From contig JAHFPK010000006.1 of NCBI GenBank assembly GCA_023266715.1, positions 1 through 25,934 on the forward strand: a stretch of DNA of 25,934 bases, written 5' to 3'. The position numbers and the translations under genes were made by a program. Source of the stretch: Hyphomicrobiales bacterium (lineage in GTDB: Bacteria; Pseudomonadota; Alphaproteobacteria; Rhizobiales; Aestuariivirgaceae). The notes under the pieces are model-generated. The model did not search any database. It was not told the origin of the DNA and saw only the letters and a program-made list of their open reading frames with translations. Positions 7,917 through 15,743 of this stretch are shown piece by piece (position 1 is the first letter of the stretch; each line of letters opens with the position of its first letter).

Positions 7917-8308
7917 TTGGCAAAAAATCTCACCCTCACGGGGACGACATATTGGTCCTCCTCGATGCGGGCGGGGCTGATTTCCGGGGTTTTTTCGATC
8001 ACCGTCACAACGCCGGAATTTGTCAGAGCTGTGCCGCGCGGGAATGCAGCGCGGATCAATTCGGCCCGTGCCATTGCATCGCCCGGCCCTGCGTCCAGCG
8101 GATAGCAAAGCGTGATTTGCATGATGCCGCGATCCTGCACCGCGCCGCCCATTTCAGGATTGTCAGGCTCGGCCATCATCAGCCAGACGCGCTGATATGG
8201 CGGCGCAGCGACGAAGTCCGGCTTGGCATTTTCCCAATTCGTATCGAGCGGAGGCGATAGCGCGGCCAGTGCGATCTCAAGCGCAGCGCGGATGGCAAGC
8301 GCGCTCAT
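7898..8308 (-). CDS. Tail terminator-like protein (DUF4128 type)
   Basis: A protein of 136 residues, with an N-terminal helix (ALAIRAALEIALAALS), then a conserved middle WLMMAEPDNPEMGG and an ITLCYPLDAGPGDA segment, ending in beta strands. This pattern fits the DUF4128/lambda gpU-like tail terminator family, which caps the tail tube and joins it to the head. The position fits too: last of the head-tail connector series, before the tail tube. It is coupled to the upstream gp10-like gene by ATGA (8305-8308). Its 3' end runs into the antisense homing endonuclease gene. The role is inferred from family resemblance and synteny. Confidence 0.8.
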   Translation of the reverse strand: MSALAIRAALEIALAALSPPLDTNWENAKPDFVAAPPYQRVWLMMAEPDNPEMGGAVQDRGIMQITLCYPLDAGPGDAMARAELIRAAFPRGTALTNSGVVTVIEKTPEISPARIEEDQYVVPVRVRFFANYGAGV

Positions 8309-8781
8309 GGCATGGGGTCCAGTTGCCGAATGCTTTCAAGCACGATCTGGTTGAACATGGCAACAGTGATGCCGACAACACCACCAGGCGCAGGCGCTTG
8401 GCGTGAATGGCCATATTCCAATGCCTGTGCATAAGGGACATTATTGGCCAAATAGAATATCAGCCCCGATGCCTTGCTCGGAACCTCGGCTCGAATGCGG
8501 GAAAGTGCGGCCCCGCCAGCAGTCTCCCGGCGCGCATGACCCCCAGGCACTACACCCGCAACTTCACCGCCCGGCATATCCCCCACGCCAAGCTGCCAGT
8601 TGGCCCGGAAGTGCCCGCCAATGTAACCCTTAGGCGGCGGATTCTTCCAATATTTCGCATCACCAACCGGCGAGCGGCGGTCCAGTTCGGACGCCACGCG
8701 CACGACGATATTGCTAACCGCCGCATCGGCCTTCTTGCCGGTCTTTTCGGCGAACTGCTTGAGGTCGAGAGCGAACGTCAT
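8305..8781 (-). CDS. HK97 gp10-like neck / tail-completion protein
   Basis: A protein of 158 residues with the features of the HK97 gp10 / phage minor tail Z-like family: an N-terminal helix (FALDLKQFAEKTGKKADAA), an R-SPVGDAKYWKNPP stretch, GGHFRANWQLG near residue 55, then VPYAQALEYGHSRQAPAPGG near the C-terminus and a final helix. In related phages these proteins join the head-tail connector to the tail end. ATGA overlaps on both sides (8778-8781 and 8305-8308) place it firmly in the connector series. Confidence 0.82.
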   Translation of the reverse strand: MTFALDLKQFAEKTGKKADAAVSNIVVRVASELDRRSPVGDAKYWKNPPPKGYIGGHFRANWQLGVGDMPGGEVAGVVPGGHARRETAGGAALSRIRAEVPSKASGLIFYLANNVPYAQALEYGHSRQAPAPGGVVGITVAMFNQIVLESIRQLDPMP

Positions 8782-9158
8782 GCGTTGGCCCTCACTGTCA
8801 GGGTGTAGAGAACGGCATCGCCTGCCGGGGCAATCTCCGAAACGTCTGAAACCACATAGACGCGCCCACGCGCATCGGTCAGGGTGTCATCAACCTGGGG
8901 CAGCGCCATCGCCGCGCCTGTTACGTCCAGCGGGGAAAGGAAGCACTGGCGCGCCGCAGCCGGGATAGTCGTTCCCGCCTGCTTGCGAAGCCCGGTCGCA
9001 AAATCAAGGATCACCCCCTTCCCGGTTTGCGTCACGGGGAAAGCCGAGGCGTTCCCGGTTGACGGGTCATAGCCTACCGCAACCATGCGGGTGAGCGTGA
9101 CGGTCTGCCCTTTGGCGGCGAGCATGCGGTCCGCTGTCAATTGCTGCGCGATCGTCAT
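8778..9158 (-). CDS. Head-tail stopper-like protein
   Basis: A protein of 126 residues of beta-rich character with TVTLTRMVAVGYDPSTGNA, a central AARQCFLSPLDVTG segment and LTDARGRVYVVSDVSEIAPAG near the end. It lies between the DnaT-like adaptor and the gp10-like protein. That is where lambda-like phages keep the head-closure or stopper protein (SPP1 gp16 / lambda gpFII analogues). The beta-barrel-like pattern is compatible with that role, but the call rests mainly on order. ATGA overlaps bind it to both neighbours. Confidence 0.7.
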   Translation of the reverse strand: MTIAQQLTADRMLAAKGQTVTLTRMVAVGYDPSTGNASAFPVTQTGKGVILDFATGLRKQAGTTIPAAARQCFLSPLDVTGAAMALPQVDDTLTDARGRVYVVSDVSEIAPAGDAVLYTLTVRANA

Positions 9159-9652
9159 GCCCGCACGACCTCCGCCATCGCTGACGAACCCTTGAGATAG
9201 GGCGCAAGCATTGCATTGATCGCGGTGAAGCGCTTGGCTTGCGGGCTGTAGGGGTTGTATTCGGTTTCCAGCGGGCCGACGCGCTCGCGGATCACGGCGC
9301 GGTCAAGATCGGGCGACAGGTCTTCGGTGATCGCCTTTAGCGCAAGATCGGCGCAAGCGTTGGCAACGTCAGCGGGGACGCTGTTCGAGAGGACGTAATA
9401 CCGCGTATCAACGATAACGCCCCATCGCGGCCAATCGAGCGCCTGCGCTTGCGTAATGCGGGTGCCATTCCAGCGGTTACGGTATGTTTGCAGCATGTAT
9501 TGCGTGGCACGGCGCAGGGCGGCTTCCTTGACTGCATCCGCGCCGGTCCATGCCGCATTCCCCAAAGCGGTGTGACGCGCGTTAGCAGCGGCAACAGAGC
9601 AATAGCTCTCCGCCCCCGCTAGTCCGCTGCCATCTTCCACCACCAGGGACAT
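9155..9652 (-). CDS. Head-tail adaptor, DnaT-like family
   Basis: A protein of 165 residues beginning MSLVVEDGSGLAGAESYCSV, with a helical middle AALRRATQYMLQTYRNRWNG and DWPRWGV, then DLALKAITEDLSPD and VGPLETEYNPYS. This is the family often named putative DnaT-like ssDNA-binding protein in phages. Its place directly after the coat gene and its helical adaptor pattern indicate a gp6/gp15-type connector, not a replication protein. GGGAGG precedes the ATG by 8 bases, downstream of the post-coat hairpin. Confidence 0.82.
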   Translation of the reverse strand: MSLVVEDGSGLAGAESYCSVAAANARHTALGNAAWTGADAVKEAALRRATQYMLQTYRNRWNGTRITQAQALDWPRWGVIVDTRYYVLSNSVPADVANACADLALKAITEDLSPDLDRAVIRERVGPLETEYNPYSPQAKRFTAINAMLAPYLKGSSAMAEVVRA

Positions 9653-9666
9653 TGCTTAGCCTCCCG

Positions 9667-9695
9667 AAAAGGTGGCGGGAGCCGAAGCCCCCGCC
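9667..9695 (-). terminator. UUCG-capped terminator-like hairpin after coat gene
   Basis: On the minus strand, GGCGGGGGC-TTCG-GCTCCCGCC (9695-9674) forms a 9-bp stem with one G-T pair and a very stable UUCG loop. ACC and then TTTT (9670-9667) follow. It sits just after the coat stop. Because essential connector genes lie downstream without an evident new promoter, it is probably a leaky terminator or a 3'-end stabiliser that makes coat message more abundant than the rest. Confidence 0.65.
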
Positions 9696-9701
9696 GTTTC
9701 A

Positions 9702-10856
9702 TCAGCCCAGAACGATGGCGGAAAATTCCGGGTTCACCGTCTTGAAGCCGTAGGCCAAGTGCAGACGCAGGGTTCGCATGCCGTCACCAACTGCATCGAC
9801 CAGCAGGTAAGTCAGGCCAAACTGGTCACTGACCGGGATCTGCGAAATGGTCGGATTGGCAGGGATAAGCGGCGGGCGAACGATGCCGACGATTGCCGAG
9901 CGTTCCAGCGCGAGGTTGCCGGTGAACGTGCCGACAACAGTGATGGCGCGGGTTGCGACACCCTGCGCAACACGAAGGCCGGGAGCAACCAGCGTGATGC
10001 TGTCGCCCGATGCCGGGTTGGCACCAGCAAACGAAACGCTGGCGACGACATACTTGTTCGTGTCGTTCGCGAACGTGACCACATCACCGGCGGAAATGAC
10101 GCCAGTGCCAGCGGTTGCCAGCGGAATGACCGTCTGGCCGACCGTGAAGGCAGCGCTGGTGCTGGTGGCGCTTGCCATAGCCCCGGCAGTGCGAGTGCTG
10201 ATCTGCGCACTCTCGCGAATGTCGAAGCCCATCTGCGGCAGGAAGCGGCCCGAGCGGCGCTCCTGATCGCTGCCAGCCTGATATGCATTCTGCAACACGC
10301 CCAGATTGCGCAGGTTCATGCTCGCGTTGGTATCGACCACCATCGACATATCCGCCAGCGGTGCGCCGTTATCCTGCAAAATCTTGCGGGCGGCAGTCAT
10401 GGCGGTGAGGTCGGAAGCAAACGGCGTGGTGCCAGCGGTGCCAAATGCGCGAGATGCGCCAGCAATCGCAGCAGTCCACGCAGCGGTTTCCATGCCGTTG
10501 CGAAGGGCGCGCATGCCCTGCTTCATGAGCTGCTCGAACCACGTATTGTCAGCGGTGGCGTTCTGGAGGCTGCGCTCCTGCTCGCCAGTGATGTTCCAGG
10601 TGACGTTCTTGTTCGCCGAAATGGTAACAGCCGTCGAAGTCGCGGTTGCATCGGTGCCCGCCGTGACGGTCATGGCCGGAGTGTAATCGGATGCGGCGCG
10701 GGTGGGAGCGACGGGGACGTAAACGGTATCGCCGATGGCGACACCCTTATCGTCGAAATTCATATTGATGGCATCGAGCAGGCCGACAGGTTCGGCAGCG
10801 ACTTCCTTGGCGGCAGAATATGCAATCGGCGCAAGGGCGGTAAGGGTGTTGGGCAT
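9702..10856 (-). CDS. Major capsid protein, P22 coat family
   Basis: A protein of 384 residues from ATG 10856. The start MPNTLTALAPIAYSAAKEVA followed by EPVGLLDAINMNF and GDTVYVPVAPTRAASDYTP is characteristic of the P22 gene 5 coat family. A conserved NVTWNITGEQERSL segment, the WFEQLMKQGMRALRNGME helix and the MSMVVDTNASMNLRNLG region also fit. It assembles into the icosahedral shell on the scaffold encoded upstream. The start at 10856 has GGAG 9 bases before it; the longer frame from 10907 would begin inside a structured leader. The gene has its own candidate promoter (10971-10999) and a terminator-like hairpin downstream, as expected for the most abundant virion protein. Confidence 0.9.
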   Translation of the reverse strand: MPNTLTALAPIAYSAAKEVAAEPVGLLDAINMNFDDKGVAIGDTVYVPVAPTRAASDYTPAMTVTAGTDATATSTAVTISANKNVTWNITGEQERSLQNATADNTWFEQLMKQGMRALRNGMETAAWTAAIAGASRAFGTAGTTPFASDLTAMTAARKILQDNGAPLADMSMVVDTNASMNLRNLGVLQNAYQAGSDQERRSGRFLPQMGFDIRESAQISTRTAGAMASATSTSAAFTVGQTVIPLATAGTGVISAGDVVTFANDTNKYVVASVSFAGANPASGDSITLVAPGLRVAQGVATRAITVVGTFTGNLALERSAIVGIVRPPLIPANPTISQIPVSDQFGLTYLLVDAVGDGMRTLRLHLAYGFKTVNPEFSAIVLG

Positions 10857-10964
10857 TGGGAAGGCTCCGGGTGCGGATGTTCGGGAAACCGCAGACGGCG
10901 CAGCCATCTGATGCGGGTTCCGGCGCAGCCGGAGTGCTGTGGTTAGGGCGCCGCCCTTCCAAGC
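10857..10964 (-). promoter_or_regulatory. Structured 5' leader of coat gene
   Basis: About 108 bases between the predicted start of transcription and the coat ATG hold two adjacent hairpins with the same GGC-TGC-GCC tip. The first is CCGGC-TGC-GCCGG. The second is CAGATGGC-TGC-GCCGTCTG (8 bp, one G-T), which can be extended by AACC/GGTT outside it. The Shine-Dalgarno GGAG follows, free of the stems. This may protect the message or bind a regulator. No known riboswitch class is recognised. Confidence 0.5.
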
Positions 10965-10970
10965 GAGGGG

Positions 10971-10999
10971 ATAATTTCACACAGCCCCCCGATTGTCAA
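10971..10999 (-). promoter_or_regulatory. Promoter for the coat gene
   Basis: On the minus strand there is a perfect -35 box TTGACA (10999-10994), a 17-base spacer (10993-10977) and a -10-like AATTAT (10976-10971, 4 of 6 matches). It points at the coat gene and would start transcription near 10964. It lies in one of the few intergenic gaps of the late operon, between scaffold and coat, which supports a real additional promoter for coat and downstream genes. Confidence 0.6.
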
Positions 11000-11050
11000 G
11001 TGCCATCGCAAAAAGCGATTAGTGGAAACCTGACAATCGGGTTTTGCGAT
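10988..11050. repeat. Nested, competing inverted repeats upstream of coat gene
   Basis: CCCGATTGTCA (10988-10998) and TGACAATCGGG (11031-11041) are a perfect 11-bp inverted repeat. Between them lies a second hairpin, ATCGC-AAAAA-GCGAT (11005-11019). ATCGCAAAA (11005-11013) can instead pair with TTTTGCGAT (11042-11050), so two folds exclude one another. The outer arm overlaps the -35 box of the coat promoter. It could be an operator, a scaffold-message terminator or an attenuator. Confidence 0.6.
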
Positions 11051-11682
11051 CAAGCTGGCTGTGGTTCGAGCTTTCCACCGCCTGCCATAAAGGCCGCGCG
11101 GTCCTTGGCTGCCAATGTGTTGAACTCGGAGGTCGTCATGGTCTTGCTTTGGCCTTGCCCGCCGCCACCGTTCGCACCGCCGCCGCTATTGCCGGGCGCA
11201 GCGACAAACTTCTTGCCGACATCGCCAGCAGCCCATTCCTTGATCGCGTCGGCGAGTGGTTTGTCGCCATAGAGTGCGCTGCGGTTATCGCCCTCGGCTA
11301 CAATCTTGACCGCGCCGATGTGCATGGCCTTCGCCGCTTCGAGATAGGCCGGATCGGTCACGCCGTTCGCTGACAGGGCCTGCATCAGCCCATTTTCGGC
11401 AACCAGGCGGTGTGTGAAGCCCTGTTCGGTTTCAAGGGCCTTGGTGAGCTTCTCTGCCGCCACTGTGGCATCCTTGGCGGTCTTCTGCGCTGTGGACAGT
11501 TCGGAAATAGCCTTGTCGCGCTCGCTTTCGACCTTGGCGAGTTGCTCCGGTGTGATGGTTGCCGACTTGCGCGCCTCTTTCAGTTCGGCAAGCAGTTCGC
11601 GGTTTTTGGCATCAAGCGGGCTTTTGGCAGCTTCCAATGCCGCATCCAGATCGGCTTGGGTAAATGTCTTTTCGTCGGCCAT
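11050..11682 (-). CDS. Capsid scaffolding protein
   Basis: A protein of 210 residues, highly charged and helical. It begins MADEKTFTQADLDAALEAAK, continues with a long coiled-coil-like section to about residue 90 (Lys/Glu/Ala-rich, no Pro or Gly breaks), then a Gly-rich linker (NSGGGANGGGGQGQSK), and ends with a short helix TTSEFNTLAAKDRAAFMAGGG. This layout, together with its position directly before the coat gene, is that of phage scaffolds, which guide procapsid assembly and leave before maturation. TAGGAG, overlapping the stop of the upstream gene, gives the ribosome site. Confidence 0.85.
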   Translation of the reverse strand: MADEKTFTQADLDAALEAAKSPLDAKNRELLAELKEARKSATITPEQLAKVESERDKAISELSTAQKTAKDATVAAEKLTKALETEQGFTHRLVAENGLMQALSANGVTDPAYLEAAKAMHIGAVKIVAEGDNRSALYGDKPLADAIKEWAAGDVGKKFVAAPGNSGGGANGGGGQGQSKTMTTSEFNTLAAKDRAAFMAGGGKLEPQPA

Positions 11683-11691
11683 GTCAGTCTC

Positions 11692-12729
11692 CTAGTTGCG
11701 GGCGGCTAATTCTTTAAGGGTCAAGGGTCTGCCCGAGCCATTGACCAAATCTTGCAGGGTGAGTTTGCCAGCGATGAAAAGTTCGGCGCGCTTTGTGCCC
11801 AGCGTCTCGGCGATGAACTGCGGCGATTGGCGCGACAGGAAGGCGGCGAAGGTCGTATTGCCAGCGACAGGGCCGTCCTTCGACGCCCGGCGAGACAGGC
11901 TCTCTGCCAGCGCGTCAATGCCGGTTGTGCCGAGGATGCTATCCAGTGACTTGGGGATCGGCGTTACCACGCACCGGCAATTCCAGTGCAGCGGCGGCAG
12001 GCCCATGAAAGCGATCTTGCTGCCAAGGATTGGCTTGCCTGCAAAGTCCCAAGCCGCGCCGTCGAGCACGCCACATCGCAGGCAGGTATGGCTGTCGAGC
12101 GTCGAAAGCCAACGCACCCCGTCCGCATGCTCGGCATTCTTGGCATAAACCGCCATGCGCGCACTGTTTGCCGCTGTCATCACACTGGAATGGACAAGCG
12201 CCCGCGCGTTTGACCGGGCGACTTCCATGAAGCCATTGCGGCCAGCTACCCGCGCGACAATGCTTTCCTGCGAGAGGCCGTTGACGATCCCTTGCCGAAC
12301 CGCCGCCGCGAACTTGAACGCGGTATCTTCCGACTGCTTGCCCCACCACGCTTTGGACGGCGCGCCTTCGATCAACACTTCCTTGGAGAGGCTCGCCAGC
12401 GTTTCGGCTGTCACGCCTGCAACCTGCCCAGATGCGATGCCCTGCATGGCCTTCACGGTGTTGTCAGCCACCACCAGCATTACCCCGTGCGTATCGACCA
12501 CACCGGCAACACCGGCATACCTTGCGGCAATGGCATCATCGGCTTGGGCAATCAGGGCATTGACCTCGCGCTTGCCTAGATCGGACAACGTCTGGCTGTT
12601 CAGCAGGGCCTTTAGTTCGGCTTCAAGCTGTTGAAGGATAGCGACAGCCTGCGCTTCATCGTTTGCGGACAGGCGTTGCAGATCCAGCGCGTGGGCGATG
12701 ATTTTATCCTGAAGCTCGACTTCGCTCAT
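11692..12729 (-). CDS. Head morphogenesis protein, Mu F / SPP1 gp7 family
   Basis: A minor head protein of 345 residues from ATG 12729. The C-terminal half holds the family's zinc-like motif: LDSHTCLRCGVLDG (C216, C219) and PPLHWNCRCVVTPI (H248, C251, C253). The N-terminal part is helical. SPP1 gp7 binds the portal and is injected or affects DNA delivery; the order portal - minor head - scaffold - coat is conserved. I reject the start at 12753 because ATG 12729 has GGAG 8 bases upstream and overlaps the TGA of a small upstream gene (ATGA). Confidence 0.87.
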   Translation of the reverse strand: MSEVELQDKIIAHALDLQRLSANDEAQAVAILQQLEAELKALLNSQTLSDLGKREVNALIAQADDAIAARYAGVAGVVDTHGVMLVVADNTVKAMQGIASGQVAGVTAETLASLSKEVLIEGAPSKAWWGKQSEDTAFKFAAAVRQGIVNGLSQESIVARVAGRNGFMEVARSNARALVHSSVMTAANSARMAVYAKNAEHADGVRWLSTLDSHTCLRCGVLDGAAWDFAGKPILGSKIAFMGLPPLHWNCRCVVTPIPKSLDSILGTTGIDALAESLSRRASKDGPVAGNTTFAAFLSRQSPQFIAETLGTKRAELFIAGKLTLQDLVNGSGRPLTLKELAARN

Positions 12730-12899
12730 TGCAGCGACTCCAGCAAAATCCATTCCAAATCAGCTATGCGCCGCTCGCGCAATTCAATCATGCGCCTGCG
12801 TTCCATATCTTCTCGCAGTGCAACACAACGCCGCCGCACATCATCGAGACATTCGGGGCACCACCGAACATACTTGGTTGCATGTGGGCAACCCTTCAT
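12726..12899 (-). CDS. Small zinc-motif coiled-coil protein
   Basis: A gene for 57 residues. It starts MKGCPHATKYVRWCPECLDD, so C4-P-H6 and C14-P-E-C17 can hold one metal ion. The rest is a highly charged helix (REDMERRRMIELRERRIADL). Its ATG overlaps the stop of the Lar-like gene (ATGA, 12896-12899) and its TGA overlaps the start of the head morphogenesis gene (ATGA, 12726-12729). The double overlap and non-random composition support a real gene. Function is unknown. It has no evident link to head assembly beyond position and may be an accessory gene carried between portal and minor head genes. Confidence 0.75.
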   Translation of the reverse strand: MKGCPHATKYVRWCPECLDDVRRRCVALREDMERRRMIELRERRIADLEWILLESLQ

Positions 12900-13054
12900 T
12901 TGCAACTATTCCATAGAATTGCAGCAATCTCTTGCGTATCGCCAACGGTGCTAGCCTTGCATTTTTGGCAGCTAACAACACCCTTGCCCTCATTGTCACG
13001 ATCCCAACAGGCATAGGGATTTCCACAATGCTGGCATGGCTTTGGCTCAATCAC
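12896..13054 (-). CDS. Lar-like zinc-ribbon protein (restriction alleviation family)
   Basis: A gene for 52 residues starting with GTG at 13054, which overlaps the TGA of the portal gene (GTGA). It shows the Lar-family pattern: KPCQHCG near the start, V-V-S-C-Q-K-C-K-A in the middle, and E-I-A-A-I-L-W-N-S near the end. So there are four zinc-binding cysteines (C7, C10, C29, C32) and the typical A-x-x-x-W-N ending. Rac-prophage Lar relieves type I restriction of phage DNA; many phage relatives have unknown roles. The family resemblance is clear to the eye, the anti-restriction role is inference. Placement inside the head operon is unusual for an early-acting function. Confidence 0.75.
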   Translation of the reverse strand: MIEPKPCQHCGNPYACWDRDNEGKGVVSCQKCKASTVGDTQEIAAILWNSCK

Positions 13055-14496
13055 GCTGCCAAACTCCCCGGCTGTTGCACCACAGGCGCAGGAATGGCCG
13101 GTGTAGCCGCAACCTCCGCCTGGTGCTCCTCGAACGTCTTGTGCCCGTCGATCACATCTGCAACCTGCAACTGGTTGAACAGTTCAGCCTCGCTGATAGC
13201 GCCAGACTGCCATGCGCCCACCAAGGCTTGCAGCATCTGTGAATCCATCGGCACAGGCGAGAACTCGCGGTTGATCTGGTAGGTCACATCGCCCTGCATG
13301 CCCGCCCACTGCGCGAAGATCGTCAAAGCCCATTCGAGAGCCTCCGATACGGCGATCACAATGCTGGCGAGGATGGAATATTCACCCGCGCGCTTGATCT
13401 GTGTCGCGCCCAGCGTTTCCACATGCCGGGATTCATCGGCGATCATCCGCGCGCCCAGCACTGCCATCTGTTGTGTCGTCGTCTTAAGCGCCTCGGCAAT
13501 CGCGCCAAGCCCCGCCCCGGTGAACTCGATGAACATTCCCCGCGCGTTCGGATCTGGCGCGGTGATGGCCTTGTTGCCGCCGATGTAGAACTTCTCGCCG
13601 CTCTCAGTCGTTACACCGGCAAGGAACAGCGTTGGCAATGCGGTGTAATGCAGGCCGTGGCGATAGTCGGCGTTGATCTGGTAGTGAGCGATGTTCGCGT
13701 CCACCAGATCGATCAGCGGCGGCTCGTCAATGCATGAGCCGCGTCCTTCCGGGCCAACAAACGAAAACGGGATGAAGTCGAGCACCTTGCGGTTCATCGT
13801 CGGATAGATCGGGCCTTCGAGCAGTTCATCTTCGCCCTTGTCGTTCACCCGGTAGACCCGCTGGCGATAGACGTAGGCATCGCCTGTCTTCTCAAGATCA
13901 AGCACCCGGTATCGCGTTTCGCATGTCTCGCCGAACTCGCCATCGGGAATTGCCGCCTCTTCGGTCAGCACAACCATTGTCAGCGTCCACCGGCTGCGAA
14001 TGTAGGCGTATTTCCAATTTATCATGTGCTCGGCTTCGTAGAGCTTGAGAGCCGGACGCAGGCCAAGCTGTTCAGCCGCAGCCTTGTTGGCAGGCATGAC
14101 ATTGACCGGCGGATGATCGACCAGCAGGCCCATGCGGCCATATTCGAGCACATCCTCGACCAGTTCGCGCGCAAGGCTGTCGAGCGTCACGCCGGACATG
14201 GTGATGTCCTTGGCATAGGCGTCCATTCCAGCGGGGAGAACGACCGCAGGCTCCTTGCGAAAGGCCAAGCCCACCAGACCGGCAATCGTGCGCCAGGTTG
14301 CGTTGAACAAGTCCGACCGGGCAAGCCGAGCCTTGTAACCGTCATCGGTTTCATCGACCAGCTTAGGCAGGTATTTCGTTCCCGCCGCATGCACCGCGTC
14401 CTGCCCGTCCACAACATCGGAGCAACGCTGCCACTTGGGCAGGTATTCATCATATTCGGGATGGTGTGAACTAACGCCTTTGGGTTTAGCGAGCAT
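13051..14496 (-). CDS. Portal protein, DUF4055 family
   Basis: A protein of 481 residues. It starts with HHPEYDEYLPKWQRCSDVVDG and GTKYLPKLVDE, and contains YKARLARSDLFNATWRTIAGLVGLAFRK, VEDVLEYGRMGLLVDHPP and the central DLVDANIAHYQINADYRHGLHYTALPTLFL. All are characteristic of the DUF4055 portal group. The dodecameric portal is the DNA entry and exit channel and the docking site for the terminase. A hydrophobic helix near ILASIVIAVSEALEWAL may be part of the stem/wing. It follows the large terminase after 2 bases, and the stop is shared with the Lar-like GTG start. Confidence 0.9.
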   Translation of the reverse strand: MLAKPKGVSSHHPEYDEYLPKWQRCSDVVDGQDAVHAAGTKYLPKLVDETDDGYKARLARSDLFNATWRTIAGLVGLAFRKEPAVVLPAGMDAYAKDITMSGVTLDSLARELVEDVLEYGRMGLLVDHPPVNVMPANKAAAEQLGLRPALKLYEAEHMINWKYAYIRSRWTLTMVVLTEEAAIPDGEFGETCETRYRVLDLEKTGDAYVYRQRVYRVNDKGEDELLEGPIYPTMNRKVLDFIPFSFVGPEGRGSCIDEPPLIDLVDANIAHYQINADYRHGLHYTALPTLFLAGVTTESGEKFYIGGNKAITAPDPNARGMFIEFTGAGLGAIAEALKTTTQQMAVLGARMIADESRHVETLGATQIKRAGEYSILASIVIAVSEALEWALTIFAQWAGMQGDVTYQINREFSPVPMDSQMLQALVGAWQSGAISEAELFNQLQVADVIDGHKTFEEHQAEVAATPAIPAPVVQQPGSLAA

Positions 14497-14498
14497 GG

Positions 14499-15743
14499 CT
14501 AAATGCCTCCTATGGAGATTGACGAAATGGCCCGGCCTCTCACAGGGTAGCGATAATACAGAAAATATCCGGCTGCATCGTTGACATGATCGTGACCCGA
14601 TGACTTATCAGGTTCGCCGTTCTTATCATACGCTTGTTTTTCCAAACCTTCAACAAATGCGGGGCAGCGATCCACATTTACTTTCAACCGCCGCGCGCCT
14701 TCAGAATGGATCATCTGATTGACTGAAATAAGCCTGTCTTTGACGGCGGGGTTTGCTGATGGGGCAAGGACGGTGAACTTTGCGGCGCGCAACAGGGCAA
14801 TGTCGCTTTCGCTGGCGTTGTTCGACTTGCGGCTTCCACCGCTGGCGTCAGGGTAGACGAAGATCGCATGCCCCTGATAGCGCGCCTTGATCGCGGCAAT
14901 CATCGCTGGGGTGTCGAGCAGGCCGGTCAGTTCATCAACCGCATGCGGCAATCCATCACGCAAGACGAACACCACTGCCGCCATCTGACCCACGTTGAAG
15001 TCCATGCCGATGTGTAGTGGTTCGCTAACGGCAATGATCGTGGTGCAGGCATTCAAGGCGCGGTCGAACTCGGCGTAGATGCTACCGGCAGTCAGGTTGA
15101 CGAACTCGCCATCAAGATAGGCTGACAGGAGGTTGGCGGGGTATGACGAGCGCAGGCTGTCGATATAGCCATCGGGCAGGTTCGCCGCGTTACTCATGGT
15201 AGTGGCCTTGATCAGCCGATAGCCTGGTGCCGGGTTTTTCTTCCACCGCTCGTAGACGAAGCGGAAGCCTTCTGGCGTGGTGGCAACAGCGACCGTGTTT
15301 AGCGAGCCGTCCGGTTTTTTCTGCCGGTTGCGCGCGATGGCCTTGTTCCAGACATCCCGCGCCTTTTCGGTCGGCAGTGTGTCCAGCTCGTCGAGAACGC
15401 TGTCGGCAACCTCATAGGCGACGATCCGAGCGGGGTTGTCCATCGTGCGACAAATAACTGCTCCACAATTATCAATTTCGATCACGCTGTCATTCTTGTT
15501 GATTTTGTATCGCGCCCCAATATTTGATAAAATTTCATCAAAGCGAGGAAATGCCATTCTAGAAATAAGGTCATATGTAGGCATATAAAAAGCTACATTT
15601 TGATTAGGATACCTCCTTTTTAATACAAGTGTTCTCCAAATACCTGCATGTGACTTTCCGGCACCAAATCCAGCAACCATAGCGGGAAACTGGTCGCTTG
15701 CAGTGACAAATTCAAATTGAGGAGGTGTTAAATTTACTTGCAT
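14499..15743 (-). CDS. terL: Terminase large subunit
   Basis: A protein of 414 residues. The ATPase domain has Walker A AGFGAGKS (24-31) and Walker B SVLDEL (115-120, with D118 and E119). The nuclease domain has the acidic residues D248 (HIGMDFNVG), D299 (VYPDASG) and D389 (DHVNDAAGYF). It packages DNA into the procapsid and cuts concatemers. The start ATG overlaps the end of the GIY-YIG gene by 10 bases, with AAGG 7 bases before it. Oddly, the first 90 or so codons (about 15480-15743) are far more AT-rich than the rest, about 36% GC by hand count at 15481-15660, although the protein motifs run straight through. Confidence 0.95.
   Translation of the reverse strand: MQVNLTPPQFEFVTASDQFPAMVAGFGAGKSHAGIWRTLVLKRRYPNQNVAFYMPTYDLISRMAFPRFDEILSNIGARYKINKNDSVIEIDNCGAVICRTMDNPARIVAYEVADSVLDELDTLPTEKARDVWNKAIARNRQKKPDGSLNTVAVATTPEGFRFVYERWKKNPAPGYRLIKATTMSNAANLPDGYIDSLRSSYPANLLSAYLDGEFVNLTAGSIYAEFDRALNACTTIIAVSEPLHIGMDFNVGQMAAVVFVLRDGLPHAVDELTGLLDTPAMIAAIKARYQGHAIFVYPDASGGSRKSNNASESDIALLRAAKFTVLAPSANPAVKDRLISVNQMIHSEGARRLKVNVDRCPAFVEGLEKQAYDKNGEPDKSSGHDHVNDAAGYFLYYRYPVRGRAISSISIGGI

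Noticed and set aside
7263..8108. Minus-strand open frame of 281 codons across the HNH gene
   Set aside because: It is antisense to a clear HNH endonuclease and out of frame with the tail-terminator gene; composition is not protein-like.
9672..10946. Plus-strand open frame of 424 codons opposite the coat gene
   Set aside because: It mirrors the coat gene, which has clear family features, promoter and ribosome site; the antisense product is Gly/Arg-rich without domain structure.
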